Positions 51,471 through 63,280 of a DNA stretch of 64,000 nt are shown piece by piece. Source of the stretch: Viola odorata (taxonomy: Eukaryota; Streptophyta; Magnoliopsida; Malpighiales; Violaceae); NCBI GenBank assembly GCA_963691705.1, contig OY829539.1, positions 13,828,501 through 13,892,500 on the forward strand, in the 5' to 3' direction. The notes beneath the pieces were generated by a model. The model was not told the DNA's origin, ran no database searches, and was given only the letters and a program-made list of their open reading frames with translations. A program made the position numbers and the translations under genes. Each line of letters opens with the position of its first letter. Within the stretch, counting starts at the first letter, position 1.

Positions 51471-52272
51471 ATGATAAAAATTGGATGGTATAAGTATCAT
51501 TTAAGTGAGTACGTTGGATATCCATATTATTCACATCCGTAGTTGAGTTGAAAAATGACCAAAAGAAACAAGACCGTGCTTGGTGTCAATGGAATAGTTG
51601 TGGACACCCTATTAAATGTCATCTGGGACGTCCATCTTAAATCTAGGTAGTGCCATCTTTTTGGAGTTCTGTTTAGTCCCTATACTTTTTATTTGTACTT
51701 TTACTCCTTGCTCTATTACCATCTTTCGCTCAATCTTCTGTTTAATTGATTTCTTAAGTTATTTTTTTTAATTAAGTTATTTCTTCTCTAAAAAATCTTA
51801 AGTATATATATATTTTTATAAAGGATTCATTAAAATACTAATCTCAGTTTATATCTCGATACATGTATCTTTTATAATTATACTATCATTATACACAATT
51901 ACAAACATCCAACATAATCATATGTTTTTCTTAGCATAGGGTTTATATTTTTGGCATAAAATTAGTAGTGTACGGTGAGAATAGTAAAAAGAATAAATAT
52001 ATAGATTTGACTCTCGGATACTTTCTTAATTTTAAAAACGAGACAAAATAGTACCGATATACATAATGGCTAATTCAAATGAGATGGAATAGAAAGACCT
52101 TTTTATCCTGTTTTTTATACTTGTATATACCGGGAATACCTGGTGTGAATATCCACCCTAAGAAATATGAACAATATATATAGTTTTAGGCTGAATTTTG
52201 CCAAATGCTAAGTGGCTGGGGTTCAAGGTTGGCCACCAATCTAACCTTTTCTCACTGAAAATGATAACTTTA
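51471..52272. other. Intergenic DNA
   Basis: AT-rich; no gene or RNA recognised. Confidence 0.5.
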
Positions 52273-52680
52273 GTGTTTGTTTAACACCATTGCAAACTGG
52301 GATTTTTGAAAATCCCAGTATGCAAAGCAAGAAAATGATCAAGCACAGGCTGGAGCAAGAGGACCATTTGGCTCTGTCTCTTTTTTTTTTTTTTCTTTTC
52401 AATTTAATTCAATTTTCTAACCCTATATAATGAACAAAATAAATTAAAAACTATCACAATATAATCTCTATCTCAAGATAAGTAATTCTAGATCTACTTT
52501 TCTTATTTTTATTAATTTTTTAAAAATAAATTTTATACCTTTTATGGTCATTTTACAGGTATCTCACAGCACTTTTAAATTTTTTTACCAAACAGCACAC
52601 TCCATTTACCAGAAGTCGTTTTTCCATTGAACTTTTCCCCACTGACCATTTCCAACCTAAACTGGAACGCCAAACAGACC
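52273..52680. mobile_element. Short element related to the 29183-32968 candidate
   Basis: The right end, inverted, is GGTCTGTTTGGCGTTCC, matching the left end at 29183, with GTGCTGTTTGGTAAA-like subterminal words in both. The left end is GTGTTTGTTTAAC. No convincing target duplication remains. 408 bp, non-coding. Confidence 0.55.
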
Positions 52681-52896
52681 TACATGGTACAAAACAAAAT
52701 AAACAAACCAACTCGTCATGATTTTCTAAATACATAAATACACTTTCTCCTATATCCATATCCATATCCATAATTTGACAAGTAAGAACAGCAACCGAAT
52801 GGTAGTTTTCTACTTACAACACTGGTCCCTATCATTCATTGTAAAAAGCATCTCGTACCTGTCTCACCCCCTTCTTTTGTTATAGTGTAACACAAT

Positions 52897-55800
52897 CTAG
52901 GGAATTTGTGCAATTTCCAACAATATTTTGTGCAGTGACTGAGGCTTTGAAAAGAATGGGCAGTGATCACTTCCTTTAATCTTGAACACTCTTTCTGGCG
53001 GACTTTCCCTCACTAGCTTCTCTTGGACATCCGGTGAAAGAGCACGATCATCCAGTGTTTGAATGAAGAACCGCCGAGCAGTTCCATAGTTTTCTTTGGA
53101 AAGTGACAATTCCTCCATAATAGGACCCAACGGGATGGGTCTCATGGAAACCATCGCCAATGCAACATCCTGAAAAAAGCTTCCAAATTTACTGACAAAA
53201 GTTATGGGGCGATACTTATTTAGACAGTCAGGCAAGACAAGGTAAGAGCCTCAACTATTCTTTTCATGGATACAAAACCTGACCGTGTTCTTTACCAGAC
53301 CACAACAAAGGATATTGATAACATGAAAGTAAAATTATTTCAAATTTCCAAATTGTTGCTTAGTAACAAAGTATTCGAATGAAGTACTCGAGTTGAATGC
53401 TACATGCCATAGTTACCACAAGTGTATTTCACTCTCTCCTCTACCAATTTTGCATGCCTTTCTAAACACAGGAGACTTCACATTATGACATCCAATAAAA
53501 TCAAGTTGGGGTTTTCAAATAAACTTCGGAATTTTGAAAAGCGAAATCCTCACGCATTATGTAATTCTGGAGAAATTCATAATCCTTATCTTATAACACG
53601 GATGAGCTCATTCTGTTCCCACTTCACACACCGATGAATTAACTATAAGAGTTTTAATCTAAGAAAGCACATATTATTTGAACTTACTTCAATACTCCCT
53701 CCATCCACAAATAACTGACGCTTTGACTTTTGGCGTGCATATTAAGGAGGCCGAATGACTCACTATTTGAGACAATTTTGCCCCGAACTTTTTGACGATT
53801 TCGAGAAAAAGTTCGAGGCAAAATTGTTTCAAATAGTGAGCCATTCGGCCTCCTTAATATGCGCGCCAAAAGTCAAAGCGTCAGTTATTTGTGGACAGAG
53901 GGAGTATGTTGCTGCATTTTGCTCCATTTCTTTATATTCTAATGTGTTCTTACAAAACACATGTACCAGAAATTCTTCATACTTAAATGCAGTAGCACAA
54001 TAAATGATGGATGTAACACTTGTTTCATGATTTAACTAATTAAGGCCTTGTAGTTTTCACAAGGAAACTGAAGTTCTACTGCTTAACTGTCATCAACTGA
54101 AAGATAGGTAGTTGATAGCCAGAAACAAGCTAAAACACACTTAAAAAACAGCAAAGAAAAAGCATTTTTCAAGTTATATGAGGATACACGATGAATCCAG
54201 CATCATCTGTAAAGGTTAATAGTTTTGTTTTCTGCTTTACTCCTGGTTAATTGACATATATAGTAAATGCATGAGGAGACTAGCACTATATAATGACAAC
54301 TTAAAAAAAAATCAAAAATGGTTTCAAGATCATTAAATGCGTGTCTACAGGTTGCAGTCAAGCAAAAGCAATTGTTTTCTTGAATAGAAATTGAAAATTA
54401 TACTAATATACACAAATCAAAATATTGTACTTGAGTAATAACAGACCTTTGTTGGCGATTGGTTGAAATATAAACCTTTCATCTGCTGTTTCTCAAACAT
54501 GAATCCTGTTGGAGGCTTATCTTTACCATTCCCATAAATTAAAAATGGTGATTCCTGCATAAAACGCTCAGCAGATCCAAGCTGCAATACAACTCCTCTA
54601 TGAAGAAACATTCAACTCAGGAAACCAGGAAAAAAAATTATCAACCACTTTTGTACAGATAATGAACCATCTCGATGCACAATGATTTCACTAGGAGGCA
54701 AAAGTGGCATTTTGACGCTACTAACTGAACGCTTTGGGAATGTTTTGACTTGTTTCAATAGTAAGTTCAAGACACTTGATTTCATAGTAGCCAAAAAATC
54801 TAACTTATAAATTGCAAAAAAAAACCTCAGTAATCCGCAAATGAAATCAATTCGTTATTGTGTTATATGGAATTAAACCTTAATTACAAAATATTATTCA
54901 CCAGAACATAGCACAATACTCAACAGAAGTTAAAAAAAAAAAAAAAAATGTATCAATTTAGTTGGCAAGAATTTGACAGAGTTTCAATAATACATTGAAT
55001 CATTAGTGACATAACATGGCATTAAACTGTTGCAGGTTATTACAAGAGCAGCCTTCTGTAGAACTATAAACATTTTATGTGCAATGAGCAATTCAGGATA
55101 AATAATGTACCTCTTCAGCAAACACATCAAAAGGTCTCTGACCATCAGACACCATTGTAGCACAAAGAAAAACAGCCTTTGCTATCTTTTGTGGGAAATT
55201 CTCAAGTGCATAAGAGACGCATGCACCTCCACCACTGTGACCAACCAAAATTACCTGAGCAAGAACTATACATCTAAGAAAATCGACAGAGTGAAAACTG
55301 GTAGAATCCTTATGATTCAATGATAGGTGCACTAATGGTACAGTTTTTATTCCTAACCTTTTCATCCTCAGGAAGCTTTTCTAGATAACCAATCAACGGC
55401 TGTGAGTACTCTGCCAACGTTGTTACCCTATTTGTATCCGTAAGATTGATTCCAGAACCTGTTAGATCTATAGCAATTGGCTGCAATCCTTCTTCTTCCA
55501 GTAGAGAAATAGTTTTGTACCAACACCATGCTCCAAAACCCTCTCCATGAACCAGAACAAACTTTTTTAAATTAATGTTCTCCAAAAACTCTTGCAGCTG
55601 CAAAAAGTCACAAAACAATTAAACATGGATTTTACATTATTAGGAAAGAGTAAGAAAAAGGAGTTATAAGTGGAGTTGGCAGCTGGTCACCAAAGAAGGT
55701 TAATTACTGTAATAGATAAGGGTTTCATTGTTCTGACATGTTATCTGTCCAACTCAAACAGTAAACAACCAAGAAAGGGAAAACCTCTTATGCGCAATCA

Positions 55801-56864
55801 ACAATGGTTTCAGGCTTAAAAACTTAAAATAGAAAAAAAAAAAAAGAGAATTAGGTGGAAACCATAATGCTATATTTTTCTTTTTACTTTTTCAAGAGTT
55901 CAATATAAATGGCAGAATAACTCGGTCAAATGTTTTGTGAAGGCGATAAAACATGCATACCAAAAACAAGCGCATATGCTCTGATATGAAACCTTAATCC
56001 AATACTTCTGTCATAGCAAAAGGTTAGCCATTCTAATCACACTAAACCGTACTTTGCAGTAACTCTCCCTTTAATGCATGAGCTAATACGGATAGCCAAT
56101 CTCATCCAATGGCTGTCTTCTTAATGAGTTTGGTATGCCATTGGCCATATGTTGGCAAACAAGCTTGGACTAAAAAACTGACGTAACTCCTCTCCTAAAA
56201 AAAAAACTAATAGTAGGAGTAGCCAAGCATTAACAAAAGCTTGTGAGTAATTAGCTTTTAGAGTGGCCATTCTTTTAATACTAGAAAAGGGCATCAGTTT
56301 CACAACCATAGAGAAATACTTTTCTCCAGATGCACTTTTCAATTATTCAACCAAAGAAAGTAGCAAAAGGGTTCTAAACACATACAGTCACTGTTAAGAA
56401 ACCTACTTTGCACTAATGATTACACGCTTTCTTCCTTCTCTTTCCCCTTTTCTACATCTAATCATCAATATCCACTTTCCATAATAGATCCAATAATAAA
56501 ACTAATATACAAAAAAAAAAATCAGATATATAAGATGAACAACCTATAGCAGTATACGAAATCAGAAAGAAATAGAACAGAGAGTGGAAACAGAAACCTG
56601 TTTCCCATTGGAGAAAGGATCAGACAGATTTCTTCTCCTGGAGCTGGTGGAGCCAATCCTTCTGGACATGGATCCATCAAATCTCTGAGACAACTGGTGC
56701 TGATGGAGTGCCATGGAAAGAGCTTGTCTGTGCAAGAACTCTTCTTCGGCTAACAACTTCCTCTGAGACCTGCCCACCCTTTTGCTTCTTGATCCATTAT
56801 TAGTGGTAGGGTGACGACCATCTCTTCCTTCCTTCTTTGTCATGCAAATAAAATGATTACCCAT
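52897..56864 (-). CDS. Methylesterase, alpha/beta-hydrolase (MES11-15, chloroplast type)
   Basis: Five exons on the minus strand: 56598-56864, 55358-55597, 55111-55254, 54447-54581, 52897-53169; all phase 0, 352 residues. The first exon encodes a basic Ser/Arg-rich extension (MGNHFICM, RSKRVGRSQRKL, GSTSSRRRNLSDP) as in the putative chloroplast methylesterases; MGN...C could instead be an acylation signal. The hydrolase core follows: FVLVHGEGFGAWCWYKTISL (oxyanion-hole region), IAIDLTGSGI, nucleophile elbow VILVGHSGGGACVSYALENF with Ser present, FNQSPTK, and the catalytic His segment KIKGSDHCPFFSKPQSLHKI; the acidic member is probably the Asp/Glu of the RVFKIKGSD region or LDDRALSPD. Family members hydrolyse methyl esters such as those of salicylate, jasmonate or auxin, but several plastid-type members have no proven activity. 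An ATG at 56897 is in frame; 56864 is preferred for the family-like MGN start. A Stowaway MITE sits in the last intron. Confidence 0.9.
53695..53904. mobile_element. Stowaway-like MITE in the methylesterase last intron
   Basis: 210 bp, ends CTCCCTCCATCCAC and inverted CTCCCTCTGTCCAC, TA on each side (53693-53694, 53905-53906), almost fully palindromic. Same core as the MITE at 33051. Confidence 0.93.
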
Positions 56865-57107
56865 TATTAAAAACAAGTTCTTTGAAGAACCCAGCAAGCT
56901 TTTCAGTCAATTGTTGAGAAAATTAGGAGAGATGCAGGGAGACGCTACAAGTAGGTGGAGGGAGGTGGTGGTCATAAATGCTGAGGTAATATAGTTTCCC
57001 TTTTCTTTTCATATTATTCTCTTTTGGAATAAAACAAAATAAAAAACTCAAGCCAAGAAACTAGACTGGATCAGTGTGAATTGAGCTGTTATTCAATGTT
57101 TTTATTT
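56865..57107 (-). promoter_or_regulatory. Upstream region of the methylesterase gene
   Basis: Only about 240 bp separate the start codon from the Mutator-like element, so the promoter is short or partly transposon-derived. No clear TATA box could be assigned. Confidence 0.4.
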
Positions 57108-58472
57108 GGGTTAATGAGATTTTTAGCATAACTGCCCTTATTTTAGTATATTGATTTGTGACTGTAATCATTTTCGGTTTTAAATAACACTTGCATTTGA
57201 ATGATCGTTCTCATTTGGTTCTTTATATTAATGTCGTCCACTATGTTTTGTTAAATGGCCGATGTCAAATTCCACGTGATTTTTTACTGACATGTCATGC
57301 CATGTCGGTAAATTTGATTCGGAGTTAAAAAAAGAGTTCGATCGGCTAGTTCACCCGATTCATATTGATTTTTTTAAAAACCAGAAATTAATAAAACGAC
57401 ATCATTTTAGTATTTTAATGAAAAAAAAAACAAAAGTTCTATCGTCCTCCTCTGTTAGGGGTGTACATGGGTCGGGTTGGGTCGGTTATGACTCATATCC
57501 ATATCCAACCCGCCAAATATTTAGTGGGTTGGGTTGGGTCAGTTATCCACCTATAACCGCTCAACCCGTCAACTTGCGGTTATTGGCGGTTAACCGCGGG
57601 TTGACGGTTATAGGCGGTTATAAAAATGCTAAAAATTTCTATAATATTTTAGCCTAAAATCCAACATTTTGGCCAAAAGATCAAGTGCAGCTGCAATATT
57701 CAAACCAAATACAACTCTATTCTAATTTAAACATCCAAAAAATCAAGTGCAAATACAACTCCATTCTAATTTAAATATCCAAAAGATTAAGTGTAAATAC
57801 AACTCCATTCTAATTTAAATATCCAAAAGATTAAGTGCAAAGACAAGGTGGTCGTCTCTGCTGAATGGCAGTGGATGCCATATAGCATCTAGCTGATCTC
57901 CTTCAACTGTATTTTCCTTCATGCCAACTGGTTAAGCAATGCGAGCACAAAATCATGGCTGGCTATGCAAGTTCAAAAGGCACAAAATGCATACAAATTC
58001 CCTTCACTTCTTTTCGCCTTTAGCCTGCCACAAATTTCAGTTTTGATCAGCTTGTGTAGTACAGATGAAAGAATCCAGTGGAAGGTATAATATTTATCTC
58101 TGCAAGAACAATCTTATGTGAGCGTGAAATAGGGAAAATGCTGAATTATAGTATGACCAAGGGTTTGGAAAAAAACTATAACATACCCAACAGGAGCAGC
58201 TGCAGCAGCAGCTAACTCCAGCAGACCAGAAGCATAACAGCAATACCAGGAAAACAGAAAGCAACAAGGATCTCAAAACAAAATAAAAAACAAAACAGAA
58301 GAGCAGGAATCAACTACAATCAGTCCCCTACGCGAGTGTGGCACCACGATTTCAACCAAACAGAAGAGATAATCATTTGCGTTGGGGACAAACATTCATG
58401 TTATAATAGATCCAACAACAACAATGATGGAAAAAAAATTAAAAGTCAGTGAAGTGAAGTGAATATACCCTA

Positions 58473-60734
58473 TTACTCGTCTTCAATGTCTTCATCAACA
58501 TCAAGATTCAATGTAACTTTTGACGCAAATTCTACAAAATCAGAAAACATGATTAGAATTCATTATTATTCAAAAAAATAGAAACTTTGGAAATGTTTAT
58601 TGTTACCTGATTCAATTTCATCATAACTTTCAATATCTTCCAATGCATCATGCAAGTCAATTTGTTCTTGAGAGCAGCGCAACCAATTTTGACAGCAGAG
58701 TAAAGCTTCCACCATTGTTGGAGCTAAAGAACTTCGAAATGGATCAAGTACACGCCCACCGGTACTGAAAGCAGATTCTGATGCGACCGTTGACACCGGA
58801 ACAGCCAACACCTCTCGAGCTATCATTGCAAGAACTCGATATTTGTACCCATTGACTTTCCACCAATCCAAGATATTAAATTTTTCATCACTCATCTCCT
58901 CACACCCATCTAAAAGATACCTCTCAACCTTATCCTTACTCTCTTCATTATCCTCCTCCATCAAATGCATTTTAAATTTAGAAGCCAACTCATTATGCTC
59001 ATCTTCAGCCATTAGATCATCTCCCTCGTCCACTTGAGCAATATTTGATCTTGGACTAGCACTCCCCACATCAGAACTTTTCATTTGAGCAGAAAAGTGT
59101 TCATACAACCTCACAAAAGTTGCCCTCACTTTTGTTGTCAATTCAGAAGCTGTGATTGAATCATAAACTTCGCCAAAACAAAATTTGACATATCTCAACT
59201 TGTAACGTGGATCCAACACAACAACCACATATAACAAGAAATTAATTTTGTCAAACTTTCCCCAATATTTATCAAACTTCAGCATCATACCAACTGCCAT
59301 CCCACTCAACAAAGGATCCCTACCTCTAGACAATTGAACTATCTTGGATTGCATGTTCACAAGCTCATGAAAAAAATTATTACATGTAACAAACAAAGAA
59401 CCTGAAAATCTCAAAGTGACTATGTAAAACAGCTTAAGAAACTTGATGAAAACTCTTGAATTTTTCCAGTCAAGTGATGTAGGAACCCCACTAGTCTTCC
59501 CCCCTTCCTCGAAGTACTTAGAAAACCTAACGTCTTCCTTTTTCATTCTATCAAATACCTTTTCAAACTTTTCAGCCGCTTCCAACATCTTATAGGTGGA
59601 ATTCCACCTAGTTGCAATATCCAAACATACAAGACTTTGAGTTGAAACTTTTACTTTGTCGGCAAACCTTTTAAAAGAATGAAGCCTAGAAGGAGAAGAC
59701 CGCACATATCTAATTGCATTCCTAATCCTAACAATTGACTCATTCACTTCTTTTAAACCTTCAGTCACAATTAAATTGACAATATGTGCACAACACCTAA
59801 CATGTAAAAATTCATGTTCAAATATCACATCTTTCCACTCTCCCGTCACACCTTTTAAGTGTCTAATAACTCCATCATTGGAGCTTGCATTGTCAACCGT
59901 CAATGTTAAAATTTTATCTATCCCCCAATCCAATAGACAATTCTCAACAACCTTACCCAAGACCTCACCCTTGTGACTTGCAACTTGACAAAAATTAATT
60001 ATCCGTTTGTTTAACTTCCAATCATCATCAACCCAATGGGCTGTGAGACACATATAATTGATGTTTTGGATAGATGTCCAAGTGTCCGTTGTCAAACAAA
60101 TGCGCTGACCCTTAATTTTTTCTTTCAACTTTGCTTTTTCTTCAAAATACAATTTCATGCAATCTCTTGCAACAGTCACTCTTGAAGGTACTTTAAACAA
60201 AGGTTGCATAACTTGACAAAAATTCAAAAAACCCTTACCCTCCACAACCCTAAAAGGCATCTCATCCACAATAACCATACTAGCTAGTGCCTTCCTACAA
60301 GCATCATGTGTATAACCTACGGCTTTCAACGTACCACATTTAACCCCATCAACAACACTCACTTCTTTTTTAGGTTGAAATAGTAATGTTTTCTGTTTTT
60401 TATCTCTAACAACCCTATAAGAGTATTTTTTGCATCTTCCATCTAAATGTGACCACAAATTAGTAGTCCCATTGTTTTTAGTCCCATTGCTACAAGCATA
60501 ATTACGACCACAATAATTGCAAGTAGCTCTACGATTAGTACCTTCAGTCCCTGGAACAGTTGTGAAATGACTCCATACTAGAGATTGCTCACGATTTCTT
60601 TTCTGTCCTTCTATCACAGCTTGTTGTGTTTGAGTTTGTTCCACACCATTTGCACCATCAGCAACAATTATAGGAGCTTGATCCTCACCATTTGAACCAG
60701 CATCAGACGTGGTTGAAATTTCAACGTCAACCAT
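58473..60734 (-). CDS. hAT transposase, ZBED/RICESLEEPER-like
   Basis: Exon 58607-60734 plus a short last exon 58473-58531 (intron 58532-58606, donor TCAG/GTAACA, acceptor TTTGTAG/AA), giving 728 residues. Without splicing the frame would end at 58566 with 722 residues. Domains: an N-terminal BED zinc finger (SLVWSHFTTVPG, CNYCGRNYACSN, NLWSHLDGRC) near residues 50-105; the hAT catalytic core with ICLTTDTWTSIQNINYMCLT near 210-230 (first acidic residue region), LTVDNASSND near 280 and RWNSTYKMLE near 380; and the C-terminal hAT dimerisation region LDWWKVNGYKYRVLAMIARE, VPVSTVASESAFSTGGRVLD near 640-680. No stop or frameshift interrupts it. It would excise and reinsert elements with matching TAGGGGTG-type ends. 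Cousins domesticated as RICESLEEPER/DAYSLEEPER lack TIRs, whereas this one is still inside perfect transposon borders. Confidence 0.93.
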
Positions 60735-61802
60735 CTGTTATGAATAAAACAATTAAGAATTAAAGCCATTTTACGTAATCTCAAATTCTCAATATCTCAT
60801 ACTATCTTACCACTTTACGTACTAAAAATAAAATACATAAAACCTGAGAAATTTGGGAATTGATTACATCCGAAACCAGCACATCCGAAACCAGAAATTA
60901 AAATACAAGATTGGGAATTGAGATTATTGTGGAGTGAGAAATTGAAATTCATTACATCCGAAACCAGCACAACATTGTTGACATTGTAGCAGACTAGCAG
61001 TACATGACAAATTGTAGTTATTTTTATTTACAATCAAACTCAGATTAAAATTAGTTATGTTATTAGCAGAGATGAAGGAACAGAGAAGAAATAAATAAAT
61101 TAAAGTAATTGATTAATTAACCGACCCAAAAACTAATTAATTAACAGAGAAGAAATAAACCCATAGGCCATAACCATAAGAGAAGAAAAGCAATTGAAAT
61201 TGAAAGAAAACCCTAATTAATTAACAGAGATGAAGGAACAAATGAATTGATGATGATTAATATAGATTGTAGAGTACTGATGATGATTAATGTAGAGAAA
61301 AAAGGGTACCTTAGAAAATAGAAACAAAGCGGAGGAAGAAGGAATGCGAGAGATGATGATGAACGGCAGCGTGGCTGTGTGGTCAGAGAGGAGGGATGGG
61401 AGGCGACGGTGACAGGTCGTGGCTGTTGTCGGCGCCGGCGGTCAGAGAGGAGGGATGGGATGCGACGTCGTCGTTGCTGGTTGGTACTTGGTTGGGATGG
61501 GTTGCGAATGAGGGAGCCGTGTGGGATGGGTTGCGTTGCTGGTTGGTACCTGGTAGAGGGCAGCGACTTTTATTTTTTAGGGTTATGAACTTACTTATGT
61601 TTATATAGTTCGGGTTAATAGGTGGGTTGGGTCGGTTATAAGCGAGTTTTAAAAACTCGATCCGCTATCCGACCCAACCCAACTATAATGGGTCGGTTAT
61701 ATAACCATTACCCACGGTTATGACGGTTATGATTTTTTGACGGGTTGGGTCAGGCGGTTATATGGGTCAGGTGGGTTGGGTCGATTTTTTTGTACACCCC
61801 TA
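60735..61802 (-). promoter_or_regulatory. Promoter and leader side of the hAT transposon
   Basis: Non-coding. Includes direct repeats of CATCCGAAACCAG (about 60868, 60884, 60956) and AACAGAGATGAAGGAAC-like words, then a G/C-rich stretch (61370-61560) with a diverged GTCAGAGAGGAGGGATGGGA repeat. Plus-strand frames in the latter are composition artefacts. Confidence 0.5.
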
Positions 61803-62534
61803 TCCTCTGTTCTCTTCTCACTCCCTAGGTGAGGGAAAAAGAAAAAAAATTACAGTAGTAGCAGATATATGACCTAGCTTTAGGATGTCATTAAACTCAA
61901 TCCAACACGGCAAAGCCGTATTCCACTCCACCGCCTCACTTTTTTTTTCTCCTTTTTTTTTCTTTTTCTTTCCACATCAATCAAATCATTTTTTCGTTAA
62001 CAGGAAGTGACGATGAGGATTGATCGATTGAGGACGACCGACGATGTCGTGGATCAGTGGCCGGTGAGGACGAGAATGGAGGATGCGAGGACGATGTCGG
62101 CACCGACGACCGGTGATTGGTGAGGACAAGCTTGTTGGACCTGATTGGCTGCGGCCGTGCGGCGTGCGGCGTGCGGAGGTCTACTGCTCTACTACTCTGC
62201 TACTCGGTGACTTTGAGATTGAGGGAGTGAGGAGAACAGAGGAGGACGATGGAACTTTTGTTCCTTTTTTTTATCATTCAAATACTAAAACGTCGTTTTA
62301 GTAATTTCTGGTTTTAAAAAAACCCAACACGAACTGGCCGGTCGAATCCGTTTTTTAACTTCCGATCAATTTTATTGACGTGACATGACACATCAGCAAA
62401 ATTACACATGACATTTGACGTACGTCGGATATTTAACGAAATTCATTGGAGGGCCAAATGAGAACAATCATTTGAGTGCAGATACCAAATCAATACATTA
62501 AAGTGTGTGCAGATGACAAAAATTTCATTAACCC

Positions 62535-63280
62535 TTTTTAGTTTTCAATGTCTTGTAAGAGTTGCGTTTGTAACAAATTTTCGAATAGCATTCTATATTA
62601 ATAAAATTTTAATTAGTCACTAATTTTTTTTAATATACTTAAATTTATTTCAAATTTGAACTAAAATTATTTATAAAATTTTAAAAATTTATAAAATTAT
62701 TTGAAATGTAACATATGTAATAATGATATGGGAAATTCAAATAAAATATTTTTATTAATTATTTTGGTAAAATATATTTATTAATTATAAAATCGAATTT
62801 ATTGATAGATAAAATATACTTAACCTTTTATATCTCGAGGAAATGCCGAGTTAGTCTTTCACTTTTGATGGGGAGAAAATGCAAAGTTTGAACATTATAC
62901 GATTTTGATTTAGAACATCCCACCACATACATATATAAAATAATATGAAAGCGGAAGCTCTAAACTATTGCTACTTTGAAATGATGACATGTGTAGCATT
63001 TAGGTGATGACATGGAAGCAAATAAGTTTTTTTAGTGATACCAGATAGATTTATAAAATTTACTAAATTATTTATACAATTATAATTAGTATAAAATTTA
63101 GTAAAAAATAATGACTCCAATCTTAAATTTATTTTCTTTATCTTATCTCAATCCAATTTTCAAAATGTCATGTTTCTCCACCTCTGTCCAATTTCGAAAA
63201 TGTCAATCAATCTCTATCTCCTTAATTTTTTATTTTCTAACCTAAAAATTAATATTAAAATAATGTGATATTTTCGAAAG
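62535..63280. other. Intergenic DNA
   Basis: AT-rich; no gene or recognised element. Confidence 0.5.

Larger units (their letters stand above)
57456..61802 (-). mobile_element. Autonomous-looking hAT transposon
   Basis: 4,347 bp, ends TAGGGGTGTACA at both sides (inverted), perfect 8-bp duplication TCCTCTGT at 57448-57455 and 61803-61810. Subterminal regions are packed with GGGTTGGGTC, CGGTTATA and related words in both orientations. It contains one full-length transposase gene without frameshift or stop. It sits in the left TIR of a Mutator-like element. Confidence 0.95.
57108..62534. mobile_element. Mutator-like element with long TIRs
   Basis: Inverted repeats of roughly 350 bp (57108-57480 without the inserted hAT, and about 62180-62534) start GGGTTAATGARATTTTT and share CAAATGATNGTTCTCATTTGG, AAAACCAGAAATTA and AACAAAAGTTCYATCGTCC. 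The flanks TTTTTATTT and TTTTTAGTT (7 of 9) could be a 9-bp duplication. Excluding the nested hAT it is about 1.1 kb with a G/C-rich centre (62000-62200) and no transposase. Confidence 0.75.

Noticed and set aside
61379..61608. Two overlapping Arg/Gly/Trp-rich frames
   Set aside because: G/C-rich repeat in the leader side of the hAT element; both frames open by composition.
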